A stretch of DNA of 64,000 nucleotides from Nageia nagi. Its lineage: Eukaryota > Pinophyta. The notes beneath the pieces were generated by a model, which was given only the letters and a program-made list of their open reading frames with translations, made no database searches and was not told the origin of the DNA. The stretch's first letter is position 1. Every line of letters starts with the position of its first letter. The stretch spans positions 77,376,001 through 77,440,000 of the forward strand of contig JBITNC010000001.1 of NCBI GenBank assembly GCA_050084985.1. Direction: 5' to 3'. Shown piece by piece: positions 20,331-32,071 of this stretch. The position numbers and the translations under genes are program-made.

Positions 20331-21840
20331 ATTTGATTCATAGCTTCCCTATAACTCTCAGACTGTTGTAATAATTCAAATAAGGTCATCTTAACTGGAG
20401 ACATTTTTAATTATCGTTGAAGAGCACCTTTTATCGAAACTTTAGGTTGTTGCAGAGGAGGTATAGGTTTTATATTAATTGGGTTTGGTATCGATTGATT
20501 TTTTCGTGGATTATCCTATTTATTTTGATATTGTTGGGCTCTTGTAGCTATACCAATCATATGTATTGAATCGTCTATAGTCCCTATAAATGGTATATCC
20601 TTATTATTCCATGTATAGTTCATTTGGTTTGGGATAATTGCCACATTGTTAGCTTGATGTGAAGGTAAGGGTTTTTGATATATCCCTAAATTTTGATTCG
20701 AAGGCACAACAGGATTATCCACATCTATTTTTCGACTATCTATCAAGTCTTGAATTTTATGTTGTAAAGTTCGACATCTATTTGTATTATGTCCTTTTTG
20801 CCTATGATAAGCACAAAATTCATTTTCCTTATACCATTTGCTTCCCTTAGCATTAGGATTTTCAAGTTTTATATCATGTAATCTAATCATACCATTATCA
20901 CATAATTTTTTAAGTATTTTGGCTAATGGTTCTGATAATGGGTAAAATTTCTTTTAGGCTTAGGTTCAACATTTTCTTTGATTTTTAAAGCTTGACTAGA
21001 ATTCTCTGTCATGGCTATTTGATTATTCTGTGGTTGTTTAGTACTATTTTCATATTGATTACCCTTTTTGTATTCTTTTTTCTTGAGCTTTAGTTCTCCA
21101 TCTTGAATTTTAACTCTTTCTATAACTACTACCTGAGCAATAGCTTCTTCAAAAGTTTTATGTTGTTGAATTTGGAGAACACTGGCTATTGGTCTTAAAC
21201 AACTTTGACTAAATAATTTAACCAATTCCTCTTGTGGTATTGTATAAGGCATACTAGTGAGTATAGCCCGCCATCTTGAGATGTAATCTTGTATAGTTTC
21301 ATTAGGAAATGTTGTAATCTTGTAAGATCAGTAATTGAAGATCTTTCTTTAATATTGATTCTAAAATGTTCAAGAAATTGATTAGCCAATTGTTCGAATG
21401 TATATAAACTATGCATAGGTAAACTATTATACCAATCTAAAGCTTGACCTGTGAGTGTCATAGGAAATATACGTAACATTAATGAGTCATCATTGTCTAT
21501 CTGATAGCTAGAAAATGTAAATTTTCTCAAATGTTCTTTGGGGTCTTTTCTTCCTTTAAATGACTCTATTTTAGGAAATTCAAACCTATATGGTAGTTTA
21601 TTTTTTGAAACACTTGGATGAATAGGTTCATTGCAAATATTCTTGTAATTTAACTTTTGAAGTCCTTGAACATTCATTTCTTGATTTATAAAATCCTTCA
21701 TAAAGTCTTCTAATTCTTTATCGGTTCTACGACCTTGAGTGTGTCTATGATATCTTCGAGTATTCGGATCCTTTTTCGAAATTGATCTTGAAGTGTAAGA
21801 CTCATAGTTAGATAGAAACTCTAACGGTGGTGAAGGCAAT
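20331..21840 (-). pseudogene. Gag core and zinc knuckle of element A
   Basis: The capsid-like core (21839-21195) has PYRFEFPKIESFKGRKDPKE, MTLTGQALDWYNSLP and LANQFLEHFRINIKERSS, the retrotransposon gag domain. Then 21252-20923 and 20890-20516 carry the knuckle FCAYHRQKGHNTNRCR (C, H, H, C spacing typical of Tat gag). The pieces are in different frames or separated by stops. Much of 20275-21200 is deleted in B. Confidence 0.85.
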
Positions 21841-23198
21841 ATTTTAAGAGGTGAATGTCATCGTGGAATAGGGATTTTAGGAGGTTTTTGGGATATACCT
21901 TTTCCATATAGATCTTTTCCTTTGTAATCAGGTTGTCTCATTTGATTTTGGGTTTGTTCAACCCAACTTTTAATAGAATCTTACTTTTGTTTATCATATA
22001 ATTTTTGAATTTCTAGTTCCTTATCCATTTCCTTTTGTAATAAAATGGCTGTCTCTCTATCCATCGCTTCTTGTTTATCTAAGTAAGGATCTCGATATCT
22101 TTGTATTTGACTTCCTTCAGGAGTTTTCAGTTTCAAATTCTTTATTTTTTGATATTCATCCCACTGTCTTTGTTTTTCTTTCTCCATACGTAGATATTGT
22201 TCCTTTTTTATTTTTTCGTTCTCTAATTCCTCAAGTTGTAATTCCTGTAAACAAAGTTGAATCTCATATTCTTTATGAAGTCTTTTCTTTTCTTGTTCGA
22301 GGAATTTATTTCTTTCTTTATTTGCTTGTTCTTGCTCTACGAATTTCCTTTTATCTCTAAGAATTTTATCTTCCATTTCTTTTAATTTATTCTCTTGTTC
22401 TTGAATTTTAATGAATTCGTCAACTTCCTTTAGAAGATATTGCATCTCTACGGCCTTTTTAATATCACTAGCATATATTTCTATGAACTTTTGACCAGCT
22501 TTTATTTTACGTAATTGTTGTTCTTTTAGTTCTTCATAAGAAGGTATCTCTTCTATTTTGTACTTAGATGTCCTTCTATGTAATCCTCCCTTTGAAGAAT
22601 AAGATCTCTCCGTTTGCTTCATTGAAGGAGCTCTTTGAGATAAATTACTCATAGGTATTGATATTTCATTTTTTCCTAATTCGAGAGATTTATGAGAAAA
22701 ATAAGATCCCTCTTTTCAGATTAAAGAACTAACCTTTTGACCATCAGATAATATATGAATGACTCTTTCATATTTAACTTTATATGGCTCATCTCTGGTA
22801 CCACTATGGTTTCGGCCCGAGATTTATCCTCGTTAATTTCTAAGTTATCACGCCTATGATTTAGTTTTTCAACATCTCTCGATAAACTAGAAGATGTCTT
22901 AGGAATAGCCCTATGATTAGCTAAGTGACGACAAATTTCCATTAACTCTTCATCTAACACTTGCATTCTAGCTTTGATAATAGGATCTTCTATACTTTGT
23001 CTTTGCAATCTAGATTGATCATAACCCCAATCCCAAATCTTTACTTTCATAACAAACTACCCATGGATCTGATTCATCTAAAGGAGGTGGCCTCCTAACC
23101 GAATACTCTATCAAATCCATATTGTCTGAATCTATTTCTTGTATTTCAAATGGGTGTTCTCGCATTTTCTTAGCGGTCATACTTCTAGTTTGAACCAT
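21841..23198 (-). pseudogene. Gag N-terminal coiled-coil region of element A
   Basis: Starts at MVQTRSMTAKKM (23198), the same start as in B (40349). 23050-22721 is open, then 22652-21981 is a 223-residue segment very rich in Glu, Lys and Gln (KLKEMEDKILRDKRKF and LQELQLEELENEKIKK are examples), predicting a long coiled coil. It probably helps particle assembly. Frameshift near 23040 and stops near 22700 and 21980. Confidence 0.8.
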
Positions 23199-23925
23199 TT
23201 TTTAGATATTATAAACAAGCATCGTTAAAAAGAAACTTTATTTTTATCTTTTATATTATATTTTCGAGAAAAAAATTTAATGCACAAACAGCCTATATGC
23301 AAATCTACTTTTAACGATGTGATTATCTTCTTTAACTTTTTCACATATTTTTAATGTCTGAATTAAATGAACGATATGGGTTGTTTATTTTTAATCTTTT
23401 TAATTTTCCTAGTTTGTTTTGACTAGTCAAGTGTTAAACAAGGTAGGTTTGGGTAATTCTAATGTTTACAAGTTTCTATGGCTTTTGGCTTGGTTCTAGA
23501 TGAGTCTCCTTTTTTGACTCCTACCTAAAGGAAAGTTACCTTGGTCATCACCTCCAAGTGTAACTGGCTCTATGGCTTCAAGTGTGTTATATCGATGGTT
23601 ACAAAGAAGTAAGAATTAACGGTTGGTAGTGACATCCAACTCATTAATGTTCAATTATTCCTTTAAGGCCTTATGAAATGCATTTAAAGAAGTAAAGTAC
23701 ATTTATGCATACTACCCTCCCAAACATTCATGTCCATTTACTTATCTTATCTTAATGTGATGCAATCAAAGTTTATTTCAAGTGAATCTTGACCTTAATA
23801 AACCTCGTTGTTCTTTTTAATTATAATGCGATTCATTATCCAACCTCTTAATGATGTTCATTAACTCCTTCCAGCTATGGAAGTTTTATATGTGATAAAT
23901 TCCCTCTTCTTACTAGTCACATATC

Positions 23926-24400
23926 TCTTCGACCTCCAATGGAGTGGTAAGAGCAGACTTAGTAAAAAGCCATTAAGTGTAGATAAATTAATTAAGTGAG
24001 GTTCAATTACTCCTCCAAGAGTCACATATCCCTTCGACCTCCAATGGAGTGGTAAGGGCAGACCTCTTTAAGAGTGTTAATATGAGGTATATTTTCAAAT
24101 AATATGTGAATAAATTTTACCTCTTTCACTTAACTTATTTCTGATCACTTAGGATCACTTGAAGCGCAAAAGTGAGAGCATACTTTGTTAAGTGAAAGTA
24201 CTTAGTGTATTCGAATCCCTCCAATTTATTAACCTTTTAATATGATTTATGCTACCCAAAACTTGATGTATTTTCTTTTAGGTTCATTCCAAATTAAATG
24301 TGATTCATTTACTCCTTCCAATTGTGGAAGTATTATGTGTAGTAAATTACCTCCTCTTACTAGTCACATATCCCTTCGACCTCCAATGGAGTGGTAAGGG
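23926..24400 (-). repeat. Three leader hairpins of element A
   Basis: 29-nt hairpins at 23926-23954, 24030-24058 and 24372-24400. All share ACCTCCAATGGAGTGGT; the outer arms are CTCTT/AAGAG in the first and CCCTT/AAGGG in the others. Each sits in a longer direct repeat beginning GTCACATATC. Position in the genomic RNA leader suggests packaging, dimerisation or translation control; this is inference. Confidence 0.75.
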
Positions 24401-24792
24401 AAAACTTGGTAAGAGGTCATTATGTGTGGGTAAATTAACCAAATTAATGATATTGTGAATGTGAAAGAAAAGAAAAATTAATTACTCCTTCTTATCCGGT
24501 CTATTCTGGTCACCTTAGATCACACGAAGCGCAAAGGGAGAGCATAAGTAGACAAGATAAAAAGTATTAATGTGTACGTACCCTTCACCCAAAACATGAA
24601 AGTAAATACATAACATTTTACATAAAATAAATTAATAAAAAATATGCATTTAATCTTTTCTACCCATTCTTATATGCATTCTAGGCAAATGAATCACATT
24701 CAAAAGCATTCTTCCATTTTGAGAACATATTATATATTTTATTTTATTTTTTTTAGAAATAACAAAAAGAGACAAAATGACCTGGAGTATGA

Positions 24793-24938
24793 GTCGTCGG
24801 CATTTAGATAGAGGTCGTTGGTGTTTATTTTGAGTCACCAGCATCTGATTCCAATCGTTGGCATTTAGTCTGGATTACTTTGTAAATCGTTGGTGTTCCT
24901 TTTGAGTCATCGACGTCCGATTACAGTCAATGGCGTTT
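24793..24938. repeat. Phased CpG-rich motif array in the leader of A
   Basis: Seven copies of a 13-base motif near GTCRYYGRYRTYY start at 24793, 24814, 24834, 24854, 24886, 24906 and 24926. Steps are 21, 20, 20, 32, 20 and 20. Element B has seven copies with exactly the same steps (41958-42103). Confidence 0.85.
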
Positions 24939-25065
24939 CTGCAATAGATTTCCTAAAATGCATAGAACGTAAATTTGAAGTTAGTATATGGAGAAATTCA
25001 AATAAACTAGATAACAGAAAGGTAAAATCATTTTAAACAAAAAACCTCCCTATCAATAACAGAAG

Positions 25066-25084
25066 GGCCCTCCTTCTAGCGCCA
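25066..25084 (-). other. Primer-binding site of element A
   Basis: The minus strand reads TGGCGCTAGAAGGAGGGCC three bases after the 5' LTR. Element B has TGGTGCTAGAAGGAGGGCC (42232-42250). The TGG start and position fit a primer site. I cannot assign the tRNA with certainty. Confidence 0.75.
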
Positions 25085-25087
25085 GAA

Positions 25088-25862
25088 TGTTGCAGTGAAA
25101 ATAGATAAACATGTTGTAATTGTAAAATGATATTGATTTTTAGCTCAAACTACATTTGCCCTTGGAAGGGACTTTTACAAATGCCATTTGCCAAAATAAG
25201 AGTATTAGATCTCCATTATTTTTGATTTGCTTGCTTCTCTCCTTGATATGGACAACCTGTAAATCCTACACACATGCAAAAGACAATAACATCAAAGCAT
25301 CTATGTATGACATGAATTGAATTGAAACTAGCATAAAACAATAAAAGGTATGAGCTCACAAGATTTTGGCAACATTACCCTACTTCAAAAATGGGTCAAG
25401 ATTCTCTCCAATTTGCTTTGTATTAGCTTGTATTTATAGATTTTGGGTGAGATGTTCAAAGGTTGGTAAGAGGAAGTGAAAAGCCACGGTAGGTCGTAAC
25501 TGACCCCCTCTATCCACATCATCTTGGAAAGTTGAAACGTTTCAACTTTCTCTCGCTATTTTGGCTTCTTGTTCGGTTTTTACAGAGCTATCAGTGATTA
25601 CAATACGAATGCTGATGATCGCCTCAAAACATCGATGACTGTCTTGGGTCGCTGGCGACTGGTTTTTAATTTTGTGATAATATTAAAATGACTGTTAAAT
25701 AGCCAATTTTACCTAAAAAGAGTCATGTGACCACCCATTTTGCATGTACTCGATAGGAGCTATCCAATAATATAGTTTTTAAACCTATTTTATATTATCA
25801 CGAAGAGTTATGATTATTTTAATGTTTACTAGTTAAGAAGGGGACATTTTTAGGTGTCTACA
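25088..25862 (-). repeat. 5' LTR of element A
   Basis: 775 bp, TGTTGCAGTG...TCTACA on plus (TG...CA on the element strand). It is shorter than the B LTRs by a deletion of roughly 70 bases near its left end. It contains TATA sequence TCTATAAATA (25431-25440, minus) and motif copies at about 25585-25670. Confidence 0.9.
25431..25440 (-). promoter_or_regulatory. TATA box in the LTR of element A
   Basis: The minus strand reads TCTATAAATACAAGC. The same sequence occurs at 42661-42670 and 26709-26718 in the B LTRs, so it is the likely core promoter of the family. Confidence 0.6.
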
Positions 25863-26302
25863 CTTTTTAACAATAAGCAATTTATAAATAATTCTATCAG
25901 TTAATGGATGTTTTAAATAAAATAAGAAATCATCTTCATCCTCTTGAATCATTCCTTTTTCTAATTTTTCAATTATTTCATCTACTATTTTTCCATTATT
26001 TAACATTATAGGAGGTTGTTTTGGTTGGTTTTGCACTATAGGTTGATTACTCTTTAGGTTTGGTGGTGGGATTAGAGGTGGTGCATTGCTAGTTTGAGAG
26101 GGAGGTTTATTTTCTTTTTCCTTTCTAAGTTCAACCTCTTTAAGTTGTAGAAATGGCCCAATTCTATGTATTTTTCATGTTCATGTTTATCAACCAATTT
26201 CAATATAAATGCTAGTTGGTGTTTCTCATTAACCTTTTGAAAGTAGTCATCTTCTTGAGCATCTAAAATAGCATCAAATTTTATTTTGTGCTCTTCTTTT
26301 TA
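25863..26302 (-). pseudogene. Downstream half of an ORF split by element B
   Basis: Minus-strand coding that continues the ORF ending at 43102 on the other side of B. Across the CTTTT duplication the frame joins without a shift (GSK to EEHKIKFDAILDAQ). It is rich in Glu and Lys, then has a Pro-rich stretch (PPLIPPPNLKSNQP), then IIEKLEKGMIQEDEDDFLFY. One frameshift occurs near 26155. Element A lies at its far end, so the rest is outside the window. I do not recognise the family; it may be an accessory or Gag-like ORF of an older element. Confidence 0.65.
26298..26302. other. Target-site duplication CTTTT, left of element B
   Basis: CTTTT lies just before the LTR at 26303 and again at 43097-43101. 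Confidence 0.9.
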
Positions 26303-27144
26303 TTATAGTGAAAATAGAGCTGGAATGTAGAATAACATAAAATACAATTATTCTTAGATTTTCACTGAACTTCAAATTATGTAAAATAGGTAGAAATGCT
26401 GTAATTGTAAATTAGTATTGATTTTCAGCTCAAAATACAATTTGCCCTTGGAAGGGACTTTTACAAATGCCATTTGCCAAAATTAGAGTATAAGATCTTC
26501 ATTGTTTTTTGATTTGCTTACTTCTCTCCTTAATATGGACAACCTGTAAATCCTACACACATGCAAAAGATAATAACATCAAAGCATCCATGTATGACAT
26601 GTATTAAATTGAAACTAGCATAAAACAATAAAAGGTATGAGCTCACAAGATTTTAGCAGCATTACCCTACTTCAAAAAAATGGGTCCCTATTGCTTTGTA
26701 TTAGCTTGTATTTATAGATTTTTGGGTGAGATTCTCCAAGACTGGTAAGGGGGAGTCAAAAAGCCACCGTAGGTCGTAACTGACCCTCTCTATCCACCAC
26801 ATCTTGGAAGAATGAGACGTTACAACTTTCTTTTATTATTTTTGATTTCTATTCGGCTGTTACAGGGTCACCGATGATTACTAGGTGAACGTCGACGATC
26901 ATCCTAAAACGTCAGCGATTGTTTTGAGTCACTGGCGACTAGTTTTCAATTTTTATAACAATATTAAAATGACCACCAAATAGCCAATTTTTACTAAAAA
27001 AGGGTCATGTGACCACTCATTTTGCATGAAATCAATGAGAGTTATCCAATAATATGGTTCTTAAACCTATTTTATATTGTCACAAAGAGTTATGATTATT
27101 TCAATATTTACTAGTTAAAAAAGGGACATTTTTAGGTGTCTACA
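26303..27144 (-). repeat. 3' LTR of element B
   Basis: 842 bp. The left terminus reads TATTATAGTG where the partner has TGTTACAGTG, so the terminal dinucleotide is mutated. It ends TCTACA. TATA sequence at 26709-26718. Confidence 0.9.
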
Positions 27145-27158
27145 TTTTGCCCCTTTTT
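27145..27158 (-). other. Polypurine tract of element B
   Basis: Identical to that of element A: AAAAAGGGGCAAAA on the minus strand next to the 3' LTR. Confidence 0.8.
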
Positions 27159-27843
27159 GAATTATCAACCGAAAATATGGTTGATGATTTCAAAAATATA
27201 GAATGAGAAGCTTTGTTGCTTGATTATTTGCTATTGATTTTTTATGATATAAGTTTTGACTCAATTTCTTAGATGAATCAAAATTTTGATTTATCAAATT
27301 ATGATAAAATGTGTTTTCTTTTAACATTTGATGTAATTTTGAAAACAAATTTGAATATACTTCAGAAGTGACTATTTTTGGTATGACGATGTGTTGAGCT
27401 TGTGTGACAGTTGCATAACATTTCTATTATGTTGTTTTGCATGTCTAAGCACACATGTACTGTATAAGTTTTCTTTAGTATATGAGTTTTGATGGTGTTG
27501 TCCTTTATCCCGACAACGGGGTTTCAAGATGATCTCCTGTAACAATGATACATCACATTTTATCGTATTTTGATTTTCTTGACCAATTTAAGGTTATTTT
27601 TGAGAAATTTTTAATATTCTCATGACTATTCACAAACACAGCATTTTACTTCCAATCATCGGTGTTTAGTGAGGTCACCAACATCTGTCCTCCAGTCGTC
27701 GATGTTTCTCCATTAGATAAAAAGAAAAAGTTTTAACTTTTTCTTATTCATTTCTTTTTTAGTTGTCACTTTCATTGTCTACCAGAACTAGTTTTCATTG
27801 CAATTTTGTTGATTTCCAACCGTTGATATTCGTTACAATCACC
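27159..27843 (+). promoter_or_regulatory. Upstream region of the antisense PMD gene (B)
   Basis: Non-coding, closely similar to 401-1082 of A. It keeps three motif copies starting at 27655, 27674 and 27695. The region just before the ATG (CACC ATG CCTCC) is conserved in both elements. Confidence 0.5.
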
Positions 27844-30253
27844 ATGCCTCCACGTAGACGCTCCACTGGACGTTCTCGACCTATCCGGGAAGAGGTAGGG
27901 TTTTGAAATAACTTTATTTTTTTTATTTTTTGTTTATAATTTGTAATTTAACCGTTTAATTTCAAAATTGAAACCGTGAATGACATTTAGAAGTTATTTT
28001 GATTGTCTCTATCAGGGTAAAATTTGTAAATTAGGATTTTACTTATATTTTTTGTAAATTTTTTTATAATTCGGCCACGGTCACCGACCTAGGCCGAATG
28101 GATGACAGAATCACCGGTGTTTGGAATGCGAACACCGATGACTGAGTATTAGAAATTAGAAACATTAGTGTTTTAGTATGAAACACCATTTTTTTTTGAG
28201 CTGAACTTTTTTAACATTACACAGGTTTGAAACATCTTTGAGCCTCGAGGTAGATATCCCTCTATTCTACAGGAGGGTAGAGATTTTCTAGGTCCAACCG
28301 ATCATACTTTTTTTAGGTCAATTAGTTTTGGAGTGGGACCATACATGGGTTGCATTCATTGGGAGTATCCTTTATTAGTTGCATTGTTAGACAGATGGGA
28401 TGCAGTGACATGTACTTTTCATCTTCCGATAGGGGAGATGACTATCACAGTGGAGGATATACATAGATTGTATAGAATTCCCATTCATGGACAGAGGATT
28501 TTGCCTATGGTGGATAGAATAGGAGCTTTACCTACTATTTCTTATTTATATGGGGCTGCTCGAGTTGATTCTATTATTTTTGAGATTATCTCAGGTGGCA
28601 TCTAATACTACCAGTATTGGATGGAGGATCAGCAGGGGGTGATCCATTTTTCATACTTGATGGGTTTAGTACAGTGTTATGCTCTCCCCGATACTGGGAG
28701 TGGGAGGTTTCCATGGTCATTGTTGCCCATTATTATGGATATGATACAACATGGTACAGTGTATGCTTGGGCACCTACACTGTTAGCTCAGATTTATAGA
28801 GAGCTATTCTTTTATTCTCAGGGGCATAGGGCATCTTTATCCATTACTATCACCTTGCAGGCATGGGCTTATGAGCATATTGCTATGGCTCATCCTCCAG
28901 GGTTACCGATGCATGGGTTTGGTAGTCACCTGGATTACAAGGTTGGCATAGTTAGATGGTGTGATGATTTTTATATTCACCCATTAGATGGAGTTCATCG
29001 AGATGTGAGTTATTATCGCCACCTGATTAGTCACTTGATTCCAGATCAAGTGAGATTCAGACCTTATCATTTGTATCCCATCTAGGGAGAGCTTACAGTT
29101 GAGCTTACTGGTATTCGGTAGCCACATGTTTTGAGTGGTCATTGAGTAGATTTTTTGGAGTATTTTCATTTTGAGAGAGTGCATCATTAGTTTGGCTTAG
29201 TTCAGGATGTGCTTGCACCATCAGTGCCATATCAGCGTGAAGGCACTATCTCAACAGATGGTGTACAGCCGCTGGTTTATGCAGAGCCTGATCCTACTCA
29301 AGAGGAGGGATCATTGGAGGGTGATATTAGGGAGGATGACATCAGGGTGTCTGAGGCATTTAGGGCCTAGTGGGAGGAGGGAAATGATGGCTTAGAGGTT
29401 AGATTGGAGGGTCGATGCATTCATCAGCACATCAATGTTGTTGAGGAGTTGGGTGCGGTAGCAGGAGAGGGCAAGGTAGGCGAGGAGCCTATAGGAGTAG
29501 AGGATATGGGAGAGGAGGCTGTCGATGAGGAGGTCATGGTAGATGCTCCTGAGGAGGAGGCTATGGGTGTAGGTGAGGAGGGAGCTACCCCAGAGGTTAC
29601 ATGTGGAGTCGAGAAGGCTCCTACTACATAGGTTCCTAGCATTGATACTTTGCTAGGAGATATTTATGAGCTGAGATACCAGTTGGCACAGGCTAACTCA
29701 TGCATGTACAGGTATAGGGCTGAGCGAGATAGATACAGATAGGAGAGAGATGAGGCTCATTCTTCTTTATAGGGAGCTCAGGCTCATCAATTAGGAGCAA
29801 CATCTACTTTTGGGGGTGGTTCTTCAGTTTTCATTCATGGCATTTATCAGCAATAAATTTTTTTATAGTGGTATGGTACAGATGTGGCTGACAGTTATTC
29901 CAACTTTTACTCCTAGGGCTCACTATCCTATACCTCCAGCTAGTTATAGGCATATAGATATCTCAGCATATCAGATAGGTAGCAACACACAAGGTATAGT
30001 TGGATCTTTAGGTAGGACTCAGAGGTCATGAGGTTTTCCTAGCAGGAGTGGTACACCCTAGGCATCTCCTTTAGGTGCTGTTGGTTCATCCAAGTTACAA
30101 GGAGCTCCACATTTGGGTAGTCCTACAGGATCTGTGGGCACTACTCCTCCAAGTCAGGGTACCAGAGAGACTAGTAGACGGTAGAGGCGACCGAGTAGTC
30201 CTAGCGGACAAGGTAGTGGTTGGGGTAGTCCTTGAGGATACCCTTTTTTATGA
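27844..30253 (+). pseudogene. Antisense plant mobile domain (PMD) gene of element B
   Basis: Exon 1 is 27844-27894 (MPPRRRSTGRSRPIREE), the GT-AG intron is 27895-28224, and exon 2 runs 28225-30253. Exon 2 reads in one frame through the PMD (CIHWEYPLL, FHLPIGEMTITVEDIHRLY), the Glu-rich middle and into the Gly/Ser-rich tail, where a one-base insertion near 29850 shifts the frame. Stops at 28228, 28603 and 29083 and further on replace Gln, Arg or Trp codons of A. Some stops (the TAG after GGTATTYGG, and those before GTTCCTAGC and GGAGCTC) are shared with A, so the shared ancestor may already have been damaged, or these are repeated mutations at the same CAG sites. The conserved splice sites and frame in both copies support a real spliced gene. 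Confidence 0.82.
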
Positions 30254-32071
30254 TGTTATTTTTTTTATATGCTTATGAGGTTATTGGACCCTTGTAGTTT
30301 TATTTTATGATTCATGATGTTATGATGACCTTTTGATGGACTATTATGATGTATATATAGATAGATAGATCTTTGATATTTATGGTACTTGTATGATTCT
30401 TGATGCATGAGCTTTCATTCTATATATAGATTTATGATAAAATAGGTATGATGTGATGTTATGTAGATCATAATTAACTTAATTATCTTTTAATTACTTG
30501 ATGATGAATAGATGTTAATGATAGATGTAATTTTCAAAATGTATGATGCATAGATATAATTGTGGCATGTATGATGTATAATTTTGAGGATACTTTTTAT
30601 AATTTTTAAATAATGATAAAATATATAACATATATCAACAAATTAGTTTGATGATGTTACTAATCTCAAAATTAATTTAATAATAAGTACGATTATAGTT
30701 GATATAAACAATAAATCTAATTTATAAGTTTAATAAGTTAAGTTACTTTAAGTTATTGATAACGTGGAATAACATAGTTGTTTAAATAAGTTAAGTTATT
30801 TAAGGACATATTTTTATTATATTTTTGTGGAATCAGATGCATCATCTTCCGCACTTGGCAATTTTTTACAATAGACACAATGAACTAATCAAATGCATAT
30901 GGGCATTAACTCTATTTTGGTTTATTGTACTTTTTATAGAATCAGTATTCATCATTTTCCGTACTTGGCAATTTTACAATAAACCTCTTGACATGACAAA
31001 CTAGTGACTTATGGATGAATATGAACATTAACTTTATCTTGGTTAGGGAAAAAATAAATAATCATTCTTATCCTTTCCAAAGAAAAGCAAATTTTAATAA
31101 TGTTCAAAGGTAATAGATAATAATAAAAATGGGTTTAACAAAATGATACAAATGACTCTAAACACTAACAAAATACAAACTATGACAAAAGATTAGGTGA
31201 TTTTGGATTAGTAACCAAGTTATTATAACATCTACCTTATCTTTATTTATCTCAAGATTTAACAACCTAAGATGATATCAAACAATATTGTTATATGTTG
31301 ATAAAAACCTAAAACTCCATGTGTGTAGTGAGATTCATTTCCCTTCCTAGATCATTTGAGATGAAATATCTTAGAGATATTAATAAGCTAGTCTATCCAT
31401 ATGAAACATATAGATGTCCATAGGAAAGAAGGTCACTAACCAAAATGGACATATCGCCACTCGTAAGGTATGCCCCATTACCAGATAGGCATCCATAGCC
31501 TTGATGAGGATTAACCCCTTGATCTCGCTACAACCTTGCTCTACTGCCAGTCAGGCATCCATAGCCTCGGTAGAGGATATTGTAATCACCAAAGAATCAT
31601 TGGTATGATGTAAATTTTTTTTTTTTTCCTTTTTTTTTTTTTGATTCTTGGGTTCGAGATGAAGCGAATAATAGGATAGACACATAAATTTCACTCTTAA
31701 TATCTCTTAGAATGATTTCATTCAAATTCTCTTAGAATTTTTTAATGTCGTAAGTGTCTGGAGTTTTTGGATTTTCCTTCAAACACAAACTTTATTTTTT
31801 TCTATCATCTATGGTATATCATTTCTTTATGAAAGAAAAAACAAAGTGAATGTAGTGATAACAAGGAATTTATTCTAAGATGACCTTTTCACACATTACA
31901 CATTTACTGGATAATCACTTTTACAATGACATGCAACATATATTTACATCATACAAGGGCAGAGCACCCAATTGCCAAGTGACCTCTAGATGTTTCCATC
32001 TAGGTAGATTTTATAATTTTTATGTGTTTTATAGTTTTCAATTTTTTAGGATTTTATAATTTTTAAGGATT
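30254..32071. other. Spacer between the PMD gene and the extra sense ORF (B)
   Basis: A+T-rich, matching 12199-13944 of A but with one copy of the 145-bp unit and two extra short insertions near 30470-30620 and 30750-30960. Contains the twin hairpins (31473-31575) and a poly-T run at 31614-31640. No gene seen. Confidence 0.65.
31473..31575. repeat. Twin 37-nt hairpins in the Tat 3' spacer (B)
   Basis: Hairpin 1 (31473-31509) is decayed (CCCCATTA/TGATGAGG, one mismatch and one wobble). Hairpin 2 (31539-31575) keeps CTCTACTG/CGGTAGAG. Spacing of 66 as in A. Confidence 0.65.

Larger units (their letters stand above)
23199..25065 (-). other. Leader of element A
   Basis: 1.9 kb non-coding between primer site and gag. 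It contains three conserved hairpins (23926-23954, 24030-24058, 24372-24400), two copies of a GAAGCGCAAA...GAGAGCATA block (about 24160 and 24525), and the phased motif array (24793-24938). The same layout is in B, and the hairpins recur in D. Confidence 0.75.
1..25862 (-). mobile_element. Tat-type Ty3/gypsy retrotransposon, element A (left end cut by window)
   Basis: A long minus-strand LTR retrotransposon. The right LTR (25088-25862) is the 5' LTR and the left LTR (1-386) is the truncated 3' LTR. The element has a primer-binding site next to the 5' LTR, a purine tract next to the 3' LTR, and gag-protease-RT-RNase H-second RNase H-integrase in that order on the minus strand. The second, archaeal-type RNase H places it in the Tat lineage. 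Extra cargo is a sense ORF after integrase and an antisense PMD gene. Every coding region has stops or frameshifts, so it is not autonomous. Without the nested copia element (8.7 kb) it would be about 17 kb plus the missing LTR part, like element B. The two LTRs differ at many sites, mostly transitions, so it is older than the copia insertion. Confidence 0.9.
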
